Origin: Spiroplasma corruscae
GTDB taxonomy: Bacteria; Bacillota_I; Bacilli_A; Mycoplasmatales; Mycoplasmataceae
Assembly: GCF_002237575.1 (NCBI RefSeq)
Contig: NZ_CP022535.1
Coordinates: 372,001 to 436,000, forward strand
Length of the DNA: 64,000 nt
Direction of reading: 5' to 3'
Positions 41,821-54,200 of this stretch are shown here, in pieces. The translations under genes were made by a program, and so were the position numbers. Each line of letters begins with the position of its first letter. The stretch's first letter is position 1. Below the pieces are notes generated by a model. It saw nothing but the letters and a program-made list of their open reading frames with translations, ran no database searches and was not told the DNA's origin.

Positions 41821-44800
41821 ATGAAAAATCAAAAACCATTTTTTAAAAACTCATTCAGGAATTTGACTAAGAATAAAATTCAGTTAGTAGCAATATTGTT
41901 TTTAGTTCTATTGACATCATTTATATTTACTGCTTGTTTTTCGTCTTCAAGTAGAATAAATGATTCATTTCAATTATTTAATTCTAATGAAAAGAGTAAC
42001 ATTCATGATTTTGTAATTGACTTAGATGGTACAAGTTATCAAAATAACTATGATAATGATAAATTTAAAAATGTATCAGATGCTGAGCAAAGAAATAACT
42101 TAATCATTAACTATGTGCAAGATAAAATTAGTGACACAGAAAATAGTTTTAACTTTGAACGTGTTGAAACAAGAAATTTTAGTCTATCTTCAGATAAAAC
42201 AATTAAGGCAGTTTCGTTAAATCCATATCAGACAATTGATAAGTTAGTTGTGAAAGAGGGAATGGATTTAAATACATGAAAAAATTATACTTTAGCAACA
42301 AATAATTATACAAAAAAATGAGCATATGTTAGTGAAAATTTTGCTAAAGAGAATAACATTGCGATTAATGACATAGTAAGATTTCAAGACGATGATTATG
42401 GTACTTCAATTCTTGTTAAAGATAGTGAAAAAAAATCTGTAGATTTATCTAAATATGAATTAAAAGATATTAACTTATGAATAGATAATAGTGAATATTC
42501 ACAAGAAAATTGATTTCAAGTGGTAGGATTTGGAAATTCAGCAGATTTTTCAACTCCAATACTAAGTAAAGAAAAACCATTACCAAATACAAAAAATGAA
42601 GGTTTATTTTATGTAAACCCTGAAAACTTTGGTTACAAATTAACTTTTTACGATAAATTATATCCAGATAACGAATTCAATTTTACTAATCACGAAAATA
42701 AAAGAATATGGTATACAAATGGTGAATTAAAAGGAAAAGAAACACTTAAAGCTAACTCAAGCACTGATATTGAAACATATTATGTAGGTAAATTTGATAA
42801 CAAAAATGCATCAACAACTATAATAAACTCATATTTAACTGACTTAGATGTTGCTAAAAATATTAATTTATATGCAATATTTGACAAAAAAAATACTTCA
42901 AATAACAAAATTGTATATTCATTAAATGATAATGATTATAAATTTCATAATAGAACTAATTTTATTAACACTACTTTAAAATATTTCAAAATAGTAGGTT
43001 TAATTATTTCTGGTATTACTTTATTTATTGCAATAATTATGCTGTTTTTAATGATAAAAAATGATCTTAAAAAGTCATTTGCTCAAATAGGTGTAATGAT
43101 TTCACTAGGTTATAAAAAGTCGTCCTTATTACTTTCTACAAGTATTTATCCAGTATTTGTTTCATTAATTGGTGGTTTGGTTGGATATTTTATTGGTTCT
43201 GGTTTACAAGAAGTTGTTGTTAATATATTTAATCAATTCTTTCAAATAGAGATTACAAGTTTTAGTTTTTCATGAGTATCATTTATGGTCAATATATTGG
43301 GAATATTTGTTTTTTTAGAGGCGGTAACTTTAATAACATATTTTTATGTTTTAAATTTTTATAAACCACTTGAAATGATTTACTTCGAGCATAATAAAAA
43401 TACCACTAAATTTAATCTAGCTTTAAAAAAATTATTAACAAATAGAAAAAAATTTGATTCTAGATTTAAGGGGGCTGTTTTATCAAGTTCATTTACAAGA
43501 TTATTGTCCGTGTTCTTTGTAATTACAACTTCTTCATTTTTATTAACGTTAGGTACAATATTTCCAGGAGTTTTAAAAAGTAATATTGATAAAACTTATG
43601 GTTCTACAAAGTATGATAATATGGTTGAATATACAAGTCCATTGTATAATAGTCCAAAAAGTTTTTATAAAACTTACAATCCAAGTTCCACAATCGATAG
43701 TTTAGAGGATAAAAGTTCTTTAGATATTGCAAACATGTTTATTGAAAATAATATTAAAAATACATCATTTAGTCCTTCTAAAGATTTAACTTCATTAAAT
43801 GATTTAACATATAAAGCAATTGATATAAATTACTTAAAAGATTTTGATTTATCTATTGATAGTATTCCAAATCAAAATAATGATGAACAAGTTGAAAACT
43901 ATCGTAAGCTTACTATAATGAACTTATGAAAAGACTTAAAAAATTATAAGTTAGATAAGTATTGAAAAAAAGAAAGCTTATTAAAAGTTATTTTAAACCC
44001 AAAATTAGCAGAAGAAAATATAGAAGACTTAGAGTCAATTAGAATTTTTTATTTTAAATACAAAAACTCTATTGGATTAGATGATGTATTTAAAAATCCA
44101 AAAAGAAGTACCTACTTTATTACTGACACTAATATCTTAGATACTAGCAAAGATAACAAAAATAAAAATTTAATAACATCAGATGACATTAATGTATCAG
44201 AAGTAAATATACCACCAATCGAGTTAACCGAAAACGGTTCAATTGATAATGATGAAACACTTTCTACCAGTTTATATAATTATCTTGGTGGTTCAGATTG
44301 AGAAGAAAGAGTAATAACTTCGATTGTTACTGTATATGACTGATTCCAGGCACAATTCTATAATAATTTTCAACAAGCGTTTTTACAAGGTATATATAAT
44401 AACTCTCCAGCGATAATAAAAGAAAATATTAGGGAAAATTATTATAGTAATAATGGTAATTATAATATTGGATTTGGTGTAATCCCTTATAATGAAAAAA
44501 CTGATGATATTGGAATTTATATTAATTCATTGATAAAAGATCAAAGTGTAAAAGTTTACGGAATTAAAGAAGACAACAAAACACTAAACCTAACTAATAC
44601 AAAAGGAGATAATCTATTAAATGATTTATTTACAAATGATAACTCTATTTTAATTAATCAATCTGTTGCTAAAAGATTAAATATTAGTATTGGTGATATA
44701 ATCGATGTTAATCACTTAGTTGATGTATTAAATAATAAATCTAATGAATTGGACATCAACACTTGAGATATGACAAGTCTAAGTGCTAAAAATAAAAATG

Positions 44801-45912
44801 ATGACTATACAAGTTTCAATAATTTTTATGATAATTCTGTCTTTGACACAAAACATTCTGATTGAAAAAATGAATCAATTAACAATGACAAACTCACTTA
44901 TAAAAATAATGAGGTTTATTCTTCTAATCTAGAATTATCATCTGAAACAATAGTTGGTCCAAACATGATGACTGATGATTTATCTAAAGGAATTATTTCT
45001 AAACAAAATTTAAAAGTAAGTCAAAATTACAAAGTTGTAGGTATTGTTGATAAGTATGGTGATAATGCTGCTTGAATTAATAACGAACAGGCAAAAATAA
45101 TTACAAAATATGATTTATCAGAAAAATTATTGTTTAATTTATTTATGAAAGAATGAGAAAATCCTAAAGATACAAATGGATTATCTGATCTTATATCATT
45201 TATAAAAAATAATATAAATAAAAATGATGCATTTGATAATTTTAAAACATTCACAAAAGACGAAGCAACAAAAAAATATTGAAAACTATTTGAAAATGAA
45301 TACCCTCTATTTAACTACAAAACTTCACTTGATACAACAGTCACAGATATAACTAATAGTGCTTCAACTATGAGCTCATTTGGCGATTATTCAATGTTTG
45401 GTTTAAATGGGGGAACTTCAAATGAAAGAAATTATAGTTCTACATCTTCAAACTCAATTGATAATTTAGTCTCAGTTCCTGAAGCTAAGAAAATATTACA
45501 AAGAATCAATTCTACAATCGTTTCAATTATATTTGCGATTGTATTAGTATGGTTATGTTTAAGTGCCGTAATAATATTACTAACTATAAATCTAGTTATA
45601 AATGATAACAAAAAAATTATTTCTTCAATGAAAATATTAGGTTATAAAGATATTTACATAGCAAAATTATTTATATTTATATATGTTCCAATTGTTATAG
45701 TTAGTGCTATATTTGGTTTTATTGTTTGTTACTTTGCAATAGCGGCCTTACTAAGTCTATTCTACTCGTCTATTGTTTTACCAATGATATTCTTATGGTG
45801 ATACTTTATTCCAGGTGTTATAGGTTCTTGACTATTGTATATTGTAAGTGTTAACTTAAGTTGATTCTCACTAAAAAGATTAAATATGCTACATATTGTT
45901 ATGGGGGGTTAG
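41821..45912 (+). CDS. Large FtsX/MacB-type ABC transporter permease
   Basis: 1363 residues. An N-terminal signal-anchor span (about 20-42) is followed by a large external domain (about 45-390), three spans (about 391-510, with LKKSFAQIGVMISLGYKKS as the FtsX coupling motif), a span at about 565, a second, larger external domain (about 590-1225), and three more spans (about 1225-1350) with a second FtsX motif ISSMKILGYKD. Layout is that of a duplicated MacB/FtsX permease as common in Spiroplasma. No ATPase lies beside it; a lipoprotein gene starts 2 bp after the stop. It may export lipoproteins or peptides, or have a mechanotransmission role; inferred. Many TGA codons joined. Confidence 0.83.
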
Positions 45913-45914
45913 AA

Positions 45915-46949
45915 ATGAAAAAGTTATTAATTAAATGTCTTAGTTTATTTATAATGTTATCTCCAGTAGCAACATTATCTTGTGCAAATGATATGTCTTG
46001 AAACAATATTGAAAGGCCTGATCCAATTTTACCAATAAGCAAAAAAGGCTTTGATAATATCAATGTTGAAGATATTGAGATGGATAGATTTTTATATTGT
46101 AATGATGTAATTGACTTACTTAATGATAAGTTAACTAAAGGCGGTTACTTACTTGATGCATTAAATTATGATGTATTTAAAAATGAACAAAAAATAAGTA
46201 TTGACGATAATTTATATAGAAATGGTAGTTATAAATTTATTATTACAAATAAAAATAATAAAGAAGATGAAATAACATTTTATTTAAAAATAACTAATTC
46301 ATTGTATCTTAGTGATAATTTTAGTATTACAGACATAGGTACAATCTATGATGAAAGACCAAGCTCGATTTTAATGGGGTTAATATTTAATAATCTTAGT
46401 ATGATTAATCAATTACAAAGAATTGCAGATGAATTAAGAAATCCAAATAATTATATATATAAAAGCGATGCCTCTGGAGCGACAATAGAAATAAATAATA
46501 AAAAACCAACTAAGCCACCAACAACTTTTTATGGTAGTTTGGATATTAATTACAATGTTAGTTATTTTAAGCCCTCAGAACAAAATATAGATTTTCCAGC
46601 GACAATTAAACAATTGGTAAAAGATAATGACAATAATAAAGATGTTATTACAGAAATGGGTAACATTAGTGATAAAACACCTTATGGAGTAATAATGAAT
46701 TTTATTGCAAAAAATCAAATAAATTATAATTATTGAAGTATATTATTAAATGATCTTGATTTTGATAAATTTAAAATAGAAAACGGAAAGGAACAATATT
46801 CATACACTATGAATATATATTCTAAAGAATATGAGAAAGTTGAGTTAACTCCATCAACTCCTGAGTTACAAAATGGTGATTATAATAAGAAATCACATTT
46901 TATAAATGATGAAGAGGGACTAGAATTAAAATTCACATCATTGAACTAA
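45915..46949 (+). CDS. Lipoprotein, unknown function
   Basis: 344 residues. Signal peptide KKLLIKCLSLFIMLSPVATLSC ends in a lipobox ATLSC, so Cys23 should be lipidated and the mature protein anchored outside the cell (signal described). The rest is soluble, Asn/Lys/Asp-rich, with no recognised domain. It starts 2 bp after the FtsX-type permease and presumably works with it. A terminator follows the stop codon. A TGA Trp lies early and another near residue 273. Confidence 0.8.
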
Positions 46950-46972
46950 AACCTTTTATAAAAGGTTTTTTT
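46948..46972 (+). terminator. Intrinsic terminator of permease-lipoprotein unit
   Basis: aaaacctttt / aaaaggtttt hairpin beginning at the stop codon, then T-run. Confidence 0.85.
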
Positions 46973-47041
46973 AATAGTATAATTAAAAAGTTATATTTTT
47001 TAATTACTTCTTATATAATCATATTGTTAAAGGTAAATTAA

Positions 47042-47638
47042 ATGGGAAAGTCAAATAAATTATTTTTTTTAAAAGATTATATATCAAATAAAAATATTCA
47101 AGTAGGTACTTATAGTTACCTATACACTTTTAAAGGTGAAAAAGGTGCTCAGGAGTTTCAAAATTTTAATGTATTATATCATTTCCCAGATATTTATAAT
47201 GATTGATTAAGAATAGGAAATTATTGTGCTATAGCTGATGATGTTAAATTCTTAATGAATGGAGCAAATCATCGTATTGAAACGCTATCAACATTCCCAT
47301 TTGAATTATTTAAAGAGTTCGAACATAAAATAAGTATCAAAAACAATAAAGAATATAAGGACACAATAGTGGGCCATGATGTTTGAATAGGTAATAATGT
47401 AATGGTTTTACCAGGAATAGAAATTGGTAATGGTTCAATAATTGGAGCAGGTTCGGTAGTTACAAAAGACGTAAAACCTTATTCAATAGTGGCCGGAAAC
47501 CCTGCTAAGTTTATTAGGATGAGAATTGATGATGAAAAAATTAATTACCTTGAAAATTTAAAATGATGGGACAAACCAATTAACGAGATAAAAGAGCTTA
47601 TAAATGATTTAACTAATATTAATAGTTATATAAAATAG
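47042..47638 (+). CDS. Vat/CatB-family acetyltransferase (left-handed beta-helix)
   Basis: 198 residues. Hexapeptide-repeat acyltransferase of the xenobiotic acetyltransferase group, which acetylates streptogramin A or chloramphenicol with acetyl-CoA. Diagnostic features are [22 protein letters not shown] with the catalytic His in NHR, the STFPF segment, [20 protein letters not shown] and [12 protein letters not shown] (short motifs). The C-terminus with LKWWDKP closes as in Vat. Whether it gives drug resistance or has a metabolic role is not decidable here. Single gene after a terminator; hisS begins 16 bp after its stop. Confidence 0.88.
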
Positions 47639-47654
47639 CAAGAGGTGGTATTAA

Positions 47655-48890
47655 ATGATTCAAAAACCAAGAGGTACAGAAGATTTATTTGGAGATAAAG
47701 CTAAACAATATCTAGCATTAGAACTAATTATTAGAAATATTGCAGAGAATTTTAATTTTAATGAAATAAAAACCCCAATGTTTGAAAGCTCTGATTTATT
47801 TAAGAGTAATGTTGGTGAGTCGACTGACATAGTAACAAAAGAAATGTATAATTTTTTAGATAAAAAAAATAGAGAATTAACTTTAAGACCAGAAGGAACT
47901 GTACCAACTGTTAGGGCAATTATTGAAAATAAATTGTATATTCAGGAAAATTTACCATTAAAGCTGTTTTATTTTTCTAAAATGTTTAGATATGAAAGAC
48001 CTCAAAAGGGTAGAATGAGAGAATTTAGTCAGTTTGGGGTTGAAGTATTTGGTCCAAACAGTCCAGAATTAGATTCAGAATTAATCTCATTTTGTTTCAT
48101 GATATTAAACTCTATAGGGTTAAAAAATTATAAGTTAAATATTAATTATATAGTCACTAATGAAGAAAGAAAAAAATATATTGTAGAGTTAAAAAAATAC
48201 TTATCTTCAAAAAAACTCTGTGATGATTGTGCTACGAGAATAAATACAAATCTACTTAGAGTATTAGATTGCAAGATTGATAGACATCAATTTGATGACA
48301 TAATCGATATGAAAGACTTCTTGAGTGAAGAAGATAAAAAGTTCTATAATGAACTAAAGAGAAATATTAAAAATATAGGAATTGAATTTATAGAAGACAA
48401 GAAGTTAGTAAGAGGACTAGATTATTACACTGGTCTTGTATATGAAATTGTCGACCAAGATGGTATTACTATAATTGGTGGTGGAAGATATAATAATCTT
48501 GTTGAAAAAATGGCAAACATAAACTTACAAGCATCAGGTTTTGGTGTTGGAATGGAAAGATTATTAATCTCATTAGATAACCAAAATATTAGCTTATTTG
48601 AAAGTTATAAATTAGATGCATTTTTAATAGCGCTTACAGATAAAGCAAAAGCATTGTCTAATATATTATTATTTATGCTAAGAAACTCAAATTTAAAAGT
48701 AGATTTGGAATATATGAATAAAAACTTAAAATCTGCATTTAAATCAGCAGAAAGGTATAATCCAAAAAGCATAATTATTATTGGTGATAATGAAATTAAG
48801 GAAAATGTAGTAATAATTAAAAATCAAGATACAAAAAAAGAAGAAAAAGTATCTTTTGATAAAATTGTTGATTATTTAAAAAAGGGGTAA
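47655..48890 (+). CDS. hisS: Histidyl-tRNA synthetase
   Basis: Charges tRNA-His. 411 residues, typical. N-terminal PRGTEDLFG, class II motif 2 region with TLRPEGT and FRYERPQKGRMREFSQFGVE, RGLDYYTGLVYEI, IGGGGRYNNL and GFGVGMERL (motif 3) are all clear. C-terminal anticodon-binding domain about residues 320-411. aggtgg Shine-Dalgarno. aspS follows after 2 bp; hisS-aspS is a conserved gene pair in Firmicutes and Mollicutes. Confidence 0.97.
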   Translation: MIQKPRGTEDLFGDKAKQYLALELIIRNIAENFNFNEIKTPMFESSDLFKSNVGESTDIVTKEMYNFLDKKNRELTLRPEGTVPTVRAIIENKLYIQENLPLKLFYFSKMFRYERPQKGRMREFSQFGVEVFGPNSPELDSELISFCFMILNSIGLKNYKLNINYIVTNEERKKYIVELKKYLSSKKLCDDCATRINTNLLRVLDCKIDRHQFDDIIDMKDFLSEEDKKFYNELKRNIKNIGIEFIEDKKLVRGLDYYTGLVYEIVDQDGITIIGGGRYNNLVEKMANINLQASGFGVGMERLLISLDNQNISLFESYKLDAFLIALTDKAKALSNILLFMLRNSNLKVDLEYMNKNLKSAFKSAERYNPKSIIIIGDNEIKENVVIIKNQDTKKEEKVSFDKIVDYLKKG

Positions 48891-48892
48891 TT

Positions 48893-50623
48893 ATGAAAAG
48901 AACACATAGTTGTGGAGAGTTAACATTAAAAAATATTAATACTGAAGTAATAATTCAGGGATGGATATCAAAAATTAGAAGATTAGGAGCAATGACTTTT
49001 ATTGATTTGAGAGATATTCATGGAATTACACAATTAGTTATTGGAGAAAATAGTAGTATAAATGTTTCAAATCTAAAATCCGAGTATGTAATTGAAGTTG
49101 TGGGAATTGTATTAGAGCGAAAGTCAAAAAACTTAGATATTAAGACTGGTGAAATTGAAATAGATGTTAAAGAGTTAATTATTATCAACGAATCTGAATT
49201 AACACCATTTGAAATAAGAGACAATATTGAAGCACAAGAAGATACAAGATTAAAATACAGATATTTAGATTTAAGAAGACCTGAAATGCAAGAAAAGTTT
49301 GTTATTAGACATAAAGTTTATCAATGTATTAGAAATTATTTTAGCGACAATAGTTTCATCGAAATAGAAACACCAGTATTTGGTAAGTCTACACCAGAAG
49401 GTGCTCGTGACTTTTTAATTCCCTCAAGGTTAAATAAAAATAAATTTTATGCTCTACCACAATCTCCTCAACTTTATAAACAATTATTTATGATCTCTGG
49501 ATTTGATAGATATTTTCAAATTGTTAAGTGTTTTAGAGATGAAGATTTAAGGATTGATAGACAACTTGAGTTTACACAACTTGATATGGAAATGTCTTTT
49601 GCTGAACCAGAAGATATTATGAATATGATTGAAAATATGCTTAAAACTATTATGAAAAGCATAAAAAACATAGACATAGAAGATAATTTTATTAGATTAG
49701 ATTATAATGAAGCTATTGATAAGTATGGTATTGATAAACCTGATTTAAGATTTGGTTTAGAAATTAAAACTTTAAATAAAATTTTTTCTAACACAGAGAT
49801 TAATCTATTTAAAGATTTAAAAAATAAATCAATTAGATCTATATGTGTTGAAAAATCTTTATCAAAAAAAGAAGTAGAATATCTAACTGAGGTTGCAAAA
49901 CAAAACTCAGTTAACATCTTAGGTTTTGCTAAGTTTGATACTAATGAATGAACTGGTTCGGTTGGTTCAAAGCTAAGTGAAAAAGAAAAAAAATTATTAA
50001 TTGAAGAGTTTAATATTAAAATAGAATCTACAGTTCTGTTTATTGTGGAAGAATATAATGTCGCAAGTAAGGCTATGGGAGCGATAAGAAATGCGTGTGG
50101 AAGTTTGTTGCAATTAATTAAATCAAATGATTTCAAATTTTTATGAGTAGTTAACTTCCCTTTATTTGAATATTCTGATGATGAAGATCGATATGTTGCT
50201 GCTCATCATCCCTTTACTATGCCAGCAAATGAATGTTTAAATAATTTTGATAAAGATTTAGCCAATGCAAAAGCTAAAGCGTATGATGTTGTATTAAACG
50301 GATTTGAAATAGGTGGAGGAAGTCAAAGAATTACTGATAAAGAAGTTCAAACAAGAATGTTTAAAGCTATTGGTTTCTCCGAAGAAAAAATTCAAGAAAA
50401 CTTTGGTTGATTTGTTAATGCATATAAATACGGTGCGCCTTATCATTCTGGTTGTGCAATCGGATTGGATAGACTATGCATGTTATTAACTGAAAGTAGT
50501 TCAATTAGAGAAGTTATCGCTTTTCCAAAAAACTCTTCAGGAGTTGATCCAATGACAAATGCACCGGACTTAGTATCGAATGATCAACTTAATGAATTAA
50601 ATATCAAAACAAATATTAATTAA
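48893..50623 (+). CDS. aspS: Aspartyl-tRNA synthetase
   Basis: Charges tRNA-Asp. 576 residues. An N-terminal OB-fold anticodon-binding domain ([19 protein letters not shown]), then the class II core: [31 protein letters not shown] (motif 2 region, described), the GAD insertion domain (about 270-410), HHPFTMP, and motif 3 in [12 protein letters not shown]. Trp residues at WTGS, GWF and elsewhere are TGA-coded. Starts 2 bp after hisS. Its last 8 bp overlap the convergent gene's 3' end at 50616. Confidence 0.97.
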
Positions 50624-51311
50624 AATTTTTTAATAATTTATATGAATAATATGAAAATGAATAATTAAAATTAACAAGTTCTAAAGTTAGTGAAGATATT
50701 TTTAAATAAGTTTCTTCACTAATTTTCTTTTTTCTAAATAGAGTTTTTGCGTATTTTATAATTTTATTAAGGGTATCATTTACAATTAAAATTTGCTTAT
50801 CTGGAACTACAACGTCGTTAGTTAATAATTTAATATATTCATCATCCTCTAATGCTTTCAATACTTCTTTTTTATAGATAACAAATAGTTTAAAAATAGT
50901 ATCATTAACAAGTTTTAAATAATGAATTGAAAGTTCTGATATTGTATCTGTTTGTATATCGTCATAATATTTAATAGTTATTTCGATAAAATTTGCTCAT
51001 CCAAGTAAATAAGAATAATCAACAAATATTTTATAAAACTTTGAATATATTTTTAAATTTGCTTTTAAAGAATCTGATTTCTGATTCAAAAAGTTATTAA
51101 AATTACTTACTTCTCTTAAAAATTTAATATATTGTGTATAACTTCCGGGGTAATCAATTTTAAATTTTAAATCACTTCTTTGAAATTTAAAAAGCCATTT
51201 TTTTAGTTTTTTAACTTGTTTTTTTATACTTTGTTGTCAAAAAGGACGTACATTTCTTAAGTTATTAATGCTTGTTTCATTTACTTTGTAGGCTCTTAAA
51301 TATTGGATCAT
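50616..51311 (-). CDS. Hypothetical helical protein
   Basis: 231 residues, soluble, Lys/Ile/Phe-rich, largely helical; no recognised domain. Starts at ATG 51309-51311 with an agaaag upstream and reads through TGA Trp codons (early PFWQQ, and GWA). The stop at 50616 overlaps the end of aspS by 8 bp on the opposite strand. Divergent from the next gene, with a 58-bp shared spacer. Its length, helical character and neighbour 51370 are similar, but I see no clear homology between them. Confidence 0.7.
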
Positions 51312-51369
51312 ATTATTTTCTTTCTAGTAAAATGTCATATATTATTAATATATATCAAAAAGGAAAAAT

Positions 51370-52077
51370 ATGTTAGGAAAGTATAATTTTACAAAAGATC
51401 AATATTTAATATTCAAGCCTTTTTTCGAGGAAGTTTTAGTTACTCTAGATACATTACTTTTATTAATTGATAAAGATTTGAAGATATCAACAGTATATCG
51501 AAAGAGTTTTGATGATGTATTAAATGCTTTTAATAACATTACATATATTGATGATTTCAATGATTTTAAAGATAATTACAAGTTGTTTTATCAGGATATA
51601 TTAAATACATTAATTGTGGAAAATAAAAAAAGAGTTGTTGATCGCCACATTGTATTAAAGTTTATTGAGCAATCCGCTGAGTTGATTAGAATATCAGATT
51701 TAGCAGCTAAAATTAGTTATGAAAATGTCCTTTCAGGTAACGAAGTATTAAATATTGACGATACTATTGCTATTATTTGAAACGAAATAAAAAAACATAC
51801 TTCTCATATTGAATATTATAATAAAAATTACCCTAATATATTTTCAGAAGAGTCCAAAGAAAAATTATTAAGAATTTTTAATTCAAGAAATTTATATGAT
51901 TGAGAGAATTCTATAAATGATATTTTAGATGAGTTAGAAAGTTATGCATTAAAAGATGAAAACCTTCATGATATTTTTATTGAGGGTACAAGCGATTATT
52001 GATTTATAGTAGGTATATTAAACAAAATTTCTATTCTTATTTTATTAATTTTATCATTATTAAAGAAAAGAAAATAA
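51370..52077 (+). CDS. Hypothetical helical protein with C-terminal membrane anchor
   Basis: 235 residues. A mainly helical cytoplasmic body is followed by a single hydrophobic segment in the last 25 residues (ISILILLILSLLKKRK), so it looks tail-anchored. No family recognised. The Shine-Dalgarno is aagga. Contains TGA Trp codons at about 137, 178 and 211. It is the divergent neighbour of the hypothetical gene at 50616. Confidence 0.7.
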
Positions 52078-52163
52078 TTATGTAGTTTTTATTATTTTAA
52101 CCATTATTATTTTATAAATATGATATTATCTAAAAGTAATTATATACAAACGGGAGTAATATA

Positions 52164-52742
52164 ATGAATAATTTATTTAGAAAGTTTTTTTTGTGCTCTT
52201 TCGCAATTTTTATCATTTTGATATCTAACTTAGTAATTTCTTGTGGTAGTAACAATTTGGATAACACTACTATTAATAATAATGTTAAAGAATTAAACTA
52301 TAAAGAAGGCAAGAATGAAAATGATATAAATAGTTTACTAATGAGTGTAGAAACCAAGATTTATTCTGATAAGGTTAATCCATTGATATTAGAAAACAAT
52401 AAATTAGCTATTGATTATAAAGATACAGAAAGTTATAGAACTAAAAATAGTGATTGAAGTTATGATGTAATGGGATATAAAGGGACTTATTTAGAAGTCG
52501 ATAATATTAGTAATTACGCATTTTCAAAATCAATAAGAGATATTTTCGAAGAAACAACAACACTAAAAAACAAGGACGCAAATAAAGATTATTGAAGTTA
52601 TTTTCTTACAATTAGTGGAAAAAAAGGCGAATCAGAATTTACATTAAGAATTTATTTAGAAGTAGGTACATATTATGATGATATTAAATTAGTTTCTTGT
52701 ATAAATTTTGAAAGATATAAAAAAATTATTAAAATATTATAA
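52164..52742 (+). CDS. Lipoprotein, unknown function (first gene of the ENGase/ABC cluster)
   Basis: 192 residues. Signal peptide with hydrophobic core FFLCSFAIFIILISNLVIS ending in lipobox VISC, Cys27 lipidated. The mature part is soluble and Asn/Lys/Asp-rich with no recognised domain. cgggag Shine-Dalgarno. The next gene begins 11 bp later. It probably shares a transcript and a surface role with the following membrane protein, the ABC ATPase and the glycosidase-like lipoprotein. Confidence 0.78.
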
Positions 52743-52753
52743 GAAGGAATATT

Positions 52754-53509
52754 ATGAAAAAGAAATTAGGATATATATTTTTAATACCTATTTTATTTGT
52801 TGCTATTGGTAATTCGGTTGCTAGCATTAAAACATATAACAAATACGAAAATAGCTTAGAAGGAAATATTGATAAAATTACAAGGAAATATGATGAATGA
52901 CCAATTGAAGGTAAGGATTATTTAGACTCTTGATATTCTTTACAAAGGAAAAATATAGAGGAGTTGAATAACTCAACTAATATTATTAGAAACTATTATA
53001 TTAACAACTATGTTGATAAATTTAGACATTATAAACAAATTCCATATGATGGTGAAGTTGATAGTAATGGTGTTCCAAACTTTGAGATCGAATTAATCTT
53101 AAATGATATTTACCGTTCTGATGAAATTCAATATCAAAGCGCATATATTTTAAAAGCATTATATATTGAAAGCAAAATTAACATGATTAATGAAAATTAT
53201 GATATTTTAATAAATCCATCAAGTGAAATAGTGCTTTGATCTTTCAAATATTTTAATGCCTTAGTATTTTATCAATGATTAAAAATATGAATTTATGAAT
53301 TAGGTAAAACAATTGAAGTAGGTTTAAGTATTGATTTTTATTCATTTGGACAATATGTACAATATGATAGTAATTATAGACCGTTATGAAATAAAGGACC
53401 GAATCCAAAGTATACAAGCCCAAGTCCTGTTACTAGTATTAGTAAGTCTTTAAAATGATTTATTGATTATATTTATGAGTTTGTATTTATAAAAAAAGGA
53501 GTTGATTAG
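52754..53509 (+). CDS. Membrane-anchored or secreted protein, unknown function
   Basis: 251 residues. An N-terminal hydrophobic segment (about 5-25, GYIFLIPILFVAIGNSVAS) has no lipobox Cys, so it is a signal anchor or cleaved signal. The exterior part is Tyr/Asn/Ile-rich, with several Trp from TGA (about 54, 158, 176). No family recognised. gaagga Shine-Dalgarno. The ABC ATPase ATG is 1 bp after its stop, indicating translational coupling within the cluster. Confidence 0.72.
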
Positions 53510-53510
53510 T

Positions 53511-54200
53511 ATGATACTAGTTGAAAAAGTTAATAAATATTTCGGAAAAAAACAGGTTTTAAAAGATATTAGTTTGAAAATAGAAGATTCTGAAGCAGTT
53601 GCGTTTCTTGGTTCCAATGGATCTGGAAAAACAACATTGGTTGAAATAATAGCCAAGTTACTTGAACCAACATCTGGAAAGGTAAAGTTTTTGGATTCAA
53701 ATAATATTATAGTTGATAAAACTGTAGGTATGCAGTTTCAAGATGGAAGTTGGCCACAAGGAACAAAGATAATAGACCTAGTGAAGTTTTATAAAAGTAA
53801 GTCATATCTACAATCAGATGAATTTAAGGAGTTATCTAATTCGTTTAATTTAGAAAGTCTAATGAAAAAGAATATTGACTCTTTATCAGGGGGCGAAAGA
53901 CAAAGAGCAAATTGTTTTTTATCAATTATAAATAATCCTCAGGTTTTAATATTGGATGAATTAATAACTGGACTTGATTTAGAAATGCAAATAAAGCTTG
54001 TTAATTACTTTAAAAAGTATAAGCAAAAAAATAAAGTATCCTTACTTATTATCTCTCATAACCCTGAAGAAGTTGAAGAATTGTGTGATAGAATAATTAT
54101 TTTAAAAAATGGTGAAGTTTTTGAAGATTGTAAAATTGATAAAGTTTTAGAAGAATATGGTTCTATTAGAAAAAGGTTGTTAAAATATTTTGAAGTTTAA
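53511..54200 (+). CDS. ABC transporter ATP-binding protein
   Basis: 229 residues, a complete nucleotide-binding domain. Walker A GSNGSGKTT (about 35-43), Q-loop MQFQDGSW, signature LSGGERQRA, Walker B VLILDELITGLD and H-loop ISHNPEEVEEL. The D-loop and switch region fit ABC-2 type exporters. Start ATG 53511, with aaaaggag-type Shine-Dalgarno 9 nt upstream. The permease gene starts 11 bp before its stop; the two permease-like proteins around the GH85 gene could form a heterodimeric channel driven by this ATPase. Confidence 0.92.
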   Translation: MILVEKVNKYFGKKQVLKDISLKIEDSEAVAFLGSNGSGKTTLVEIIAKLLEPTSGKVKFLDSNNIIVDKTVGMQFQDGSWPQGTKIIDLVKFYKSKSYLQSDEFKELSNSFNLESLMKKNIDSLSGGERQRANCFLSIINNPQVLILDELITGLDLEMQIKLVNYFKKYKQKNKVSLLIISHNPEEVEELCDRIIILKNGEVFEDCKIDKVLEEYGSIRKRLLKYFEV

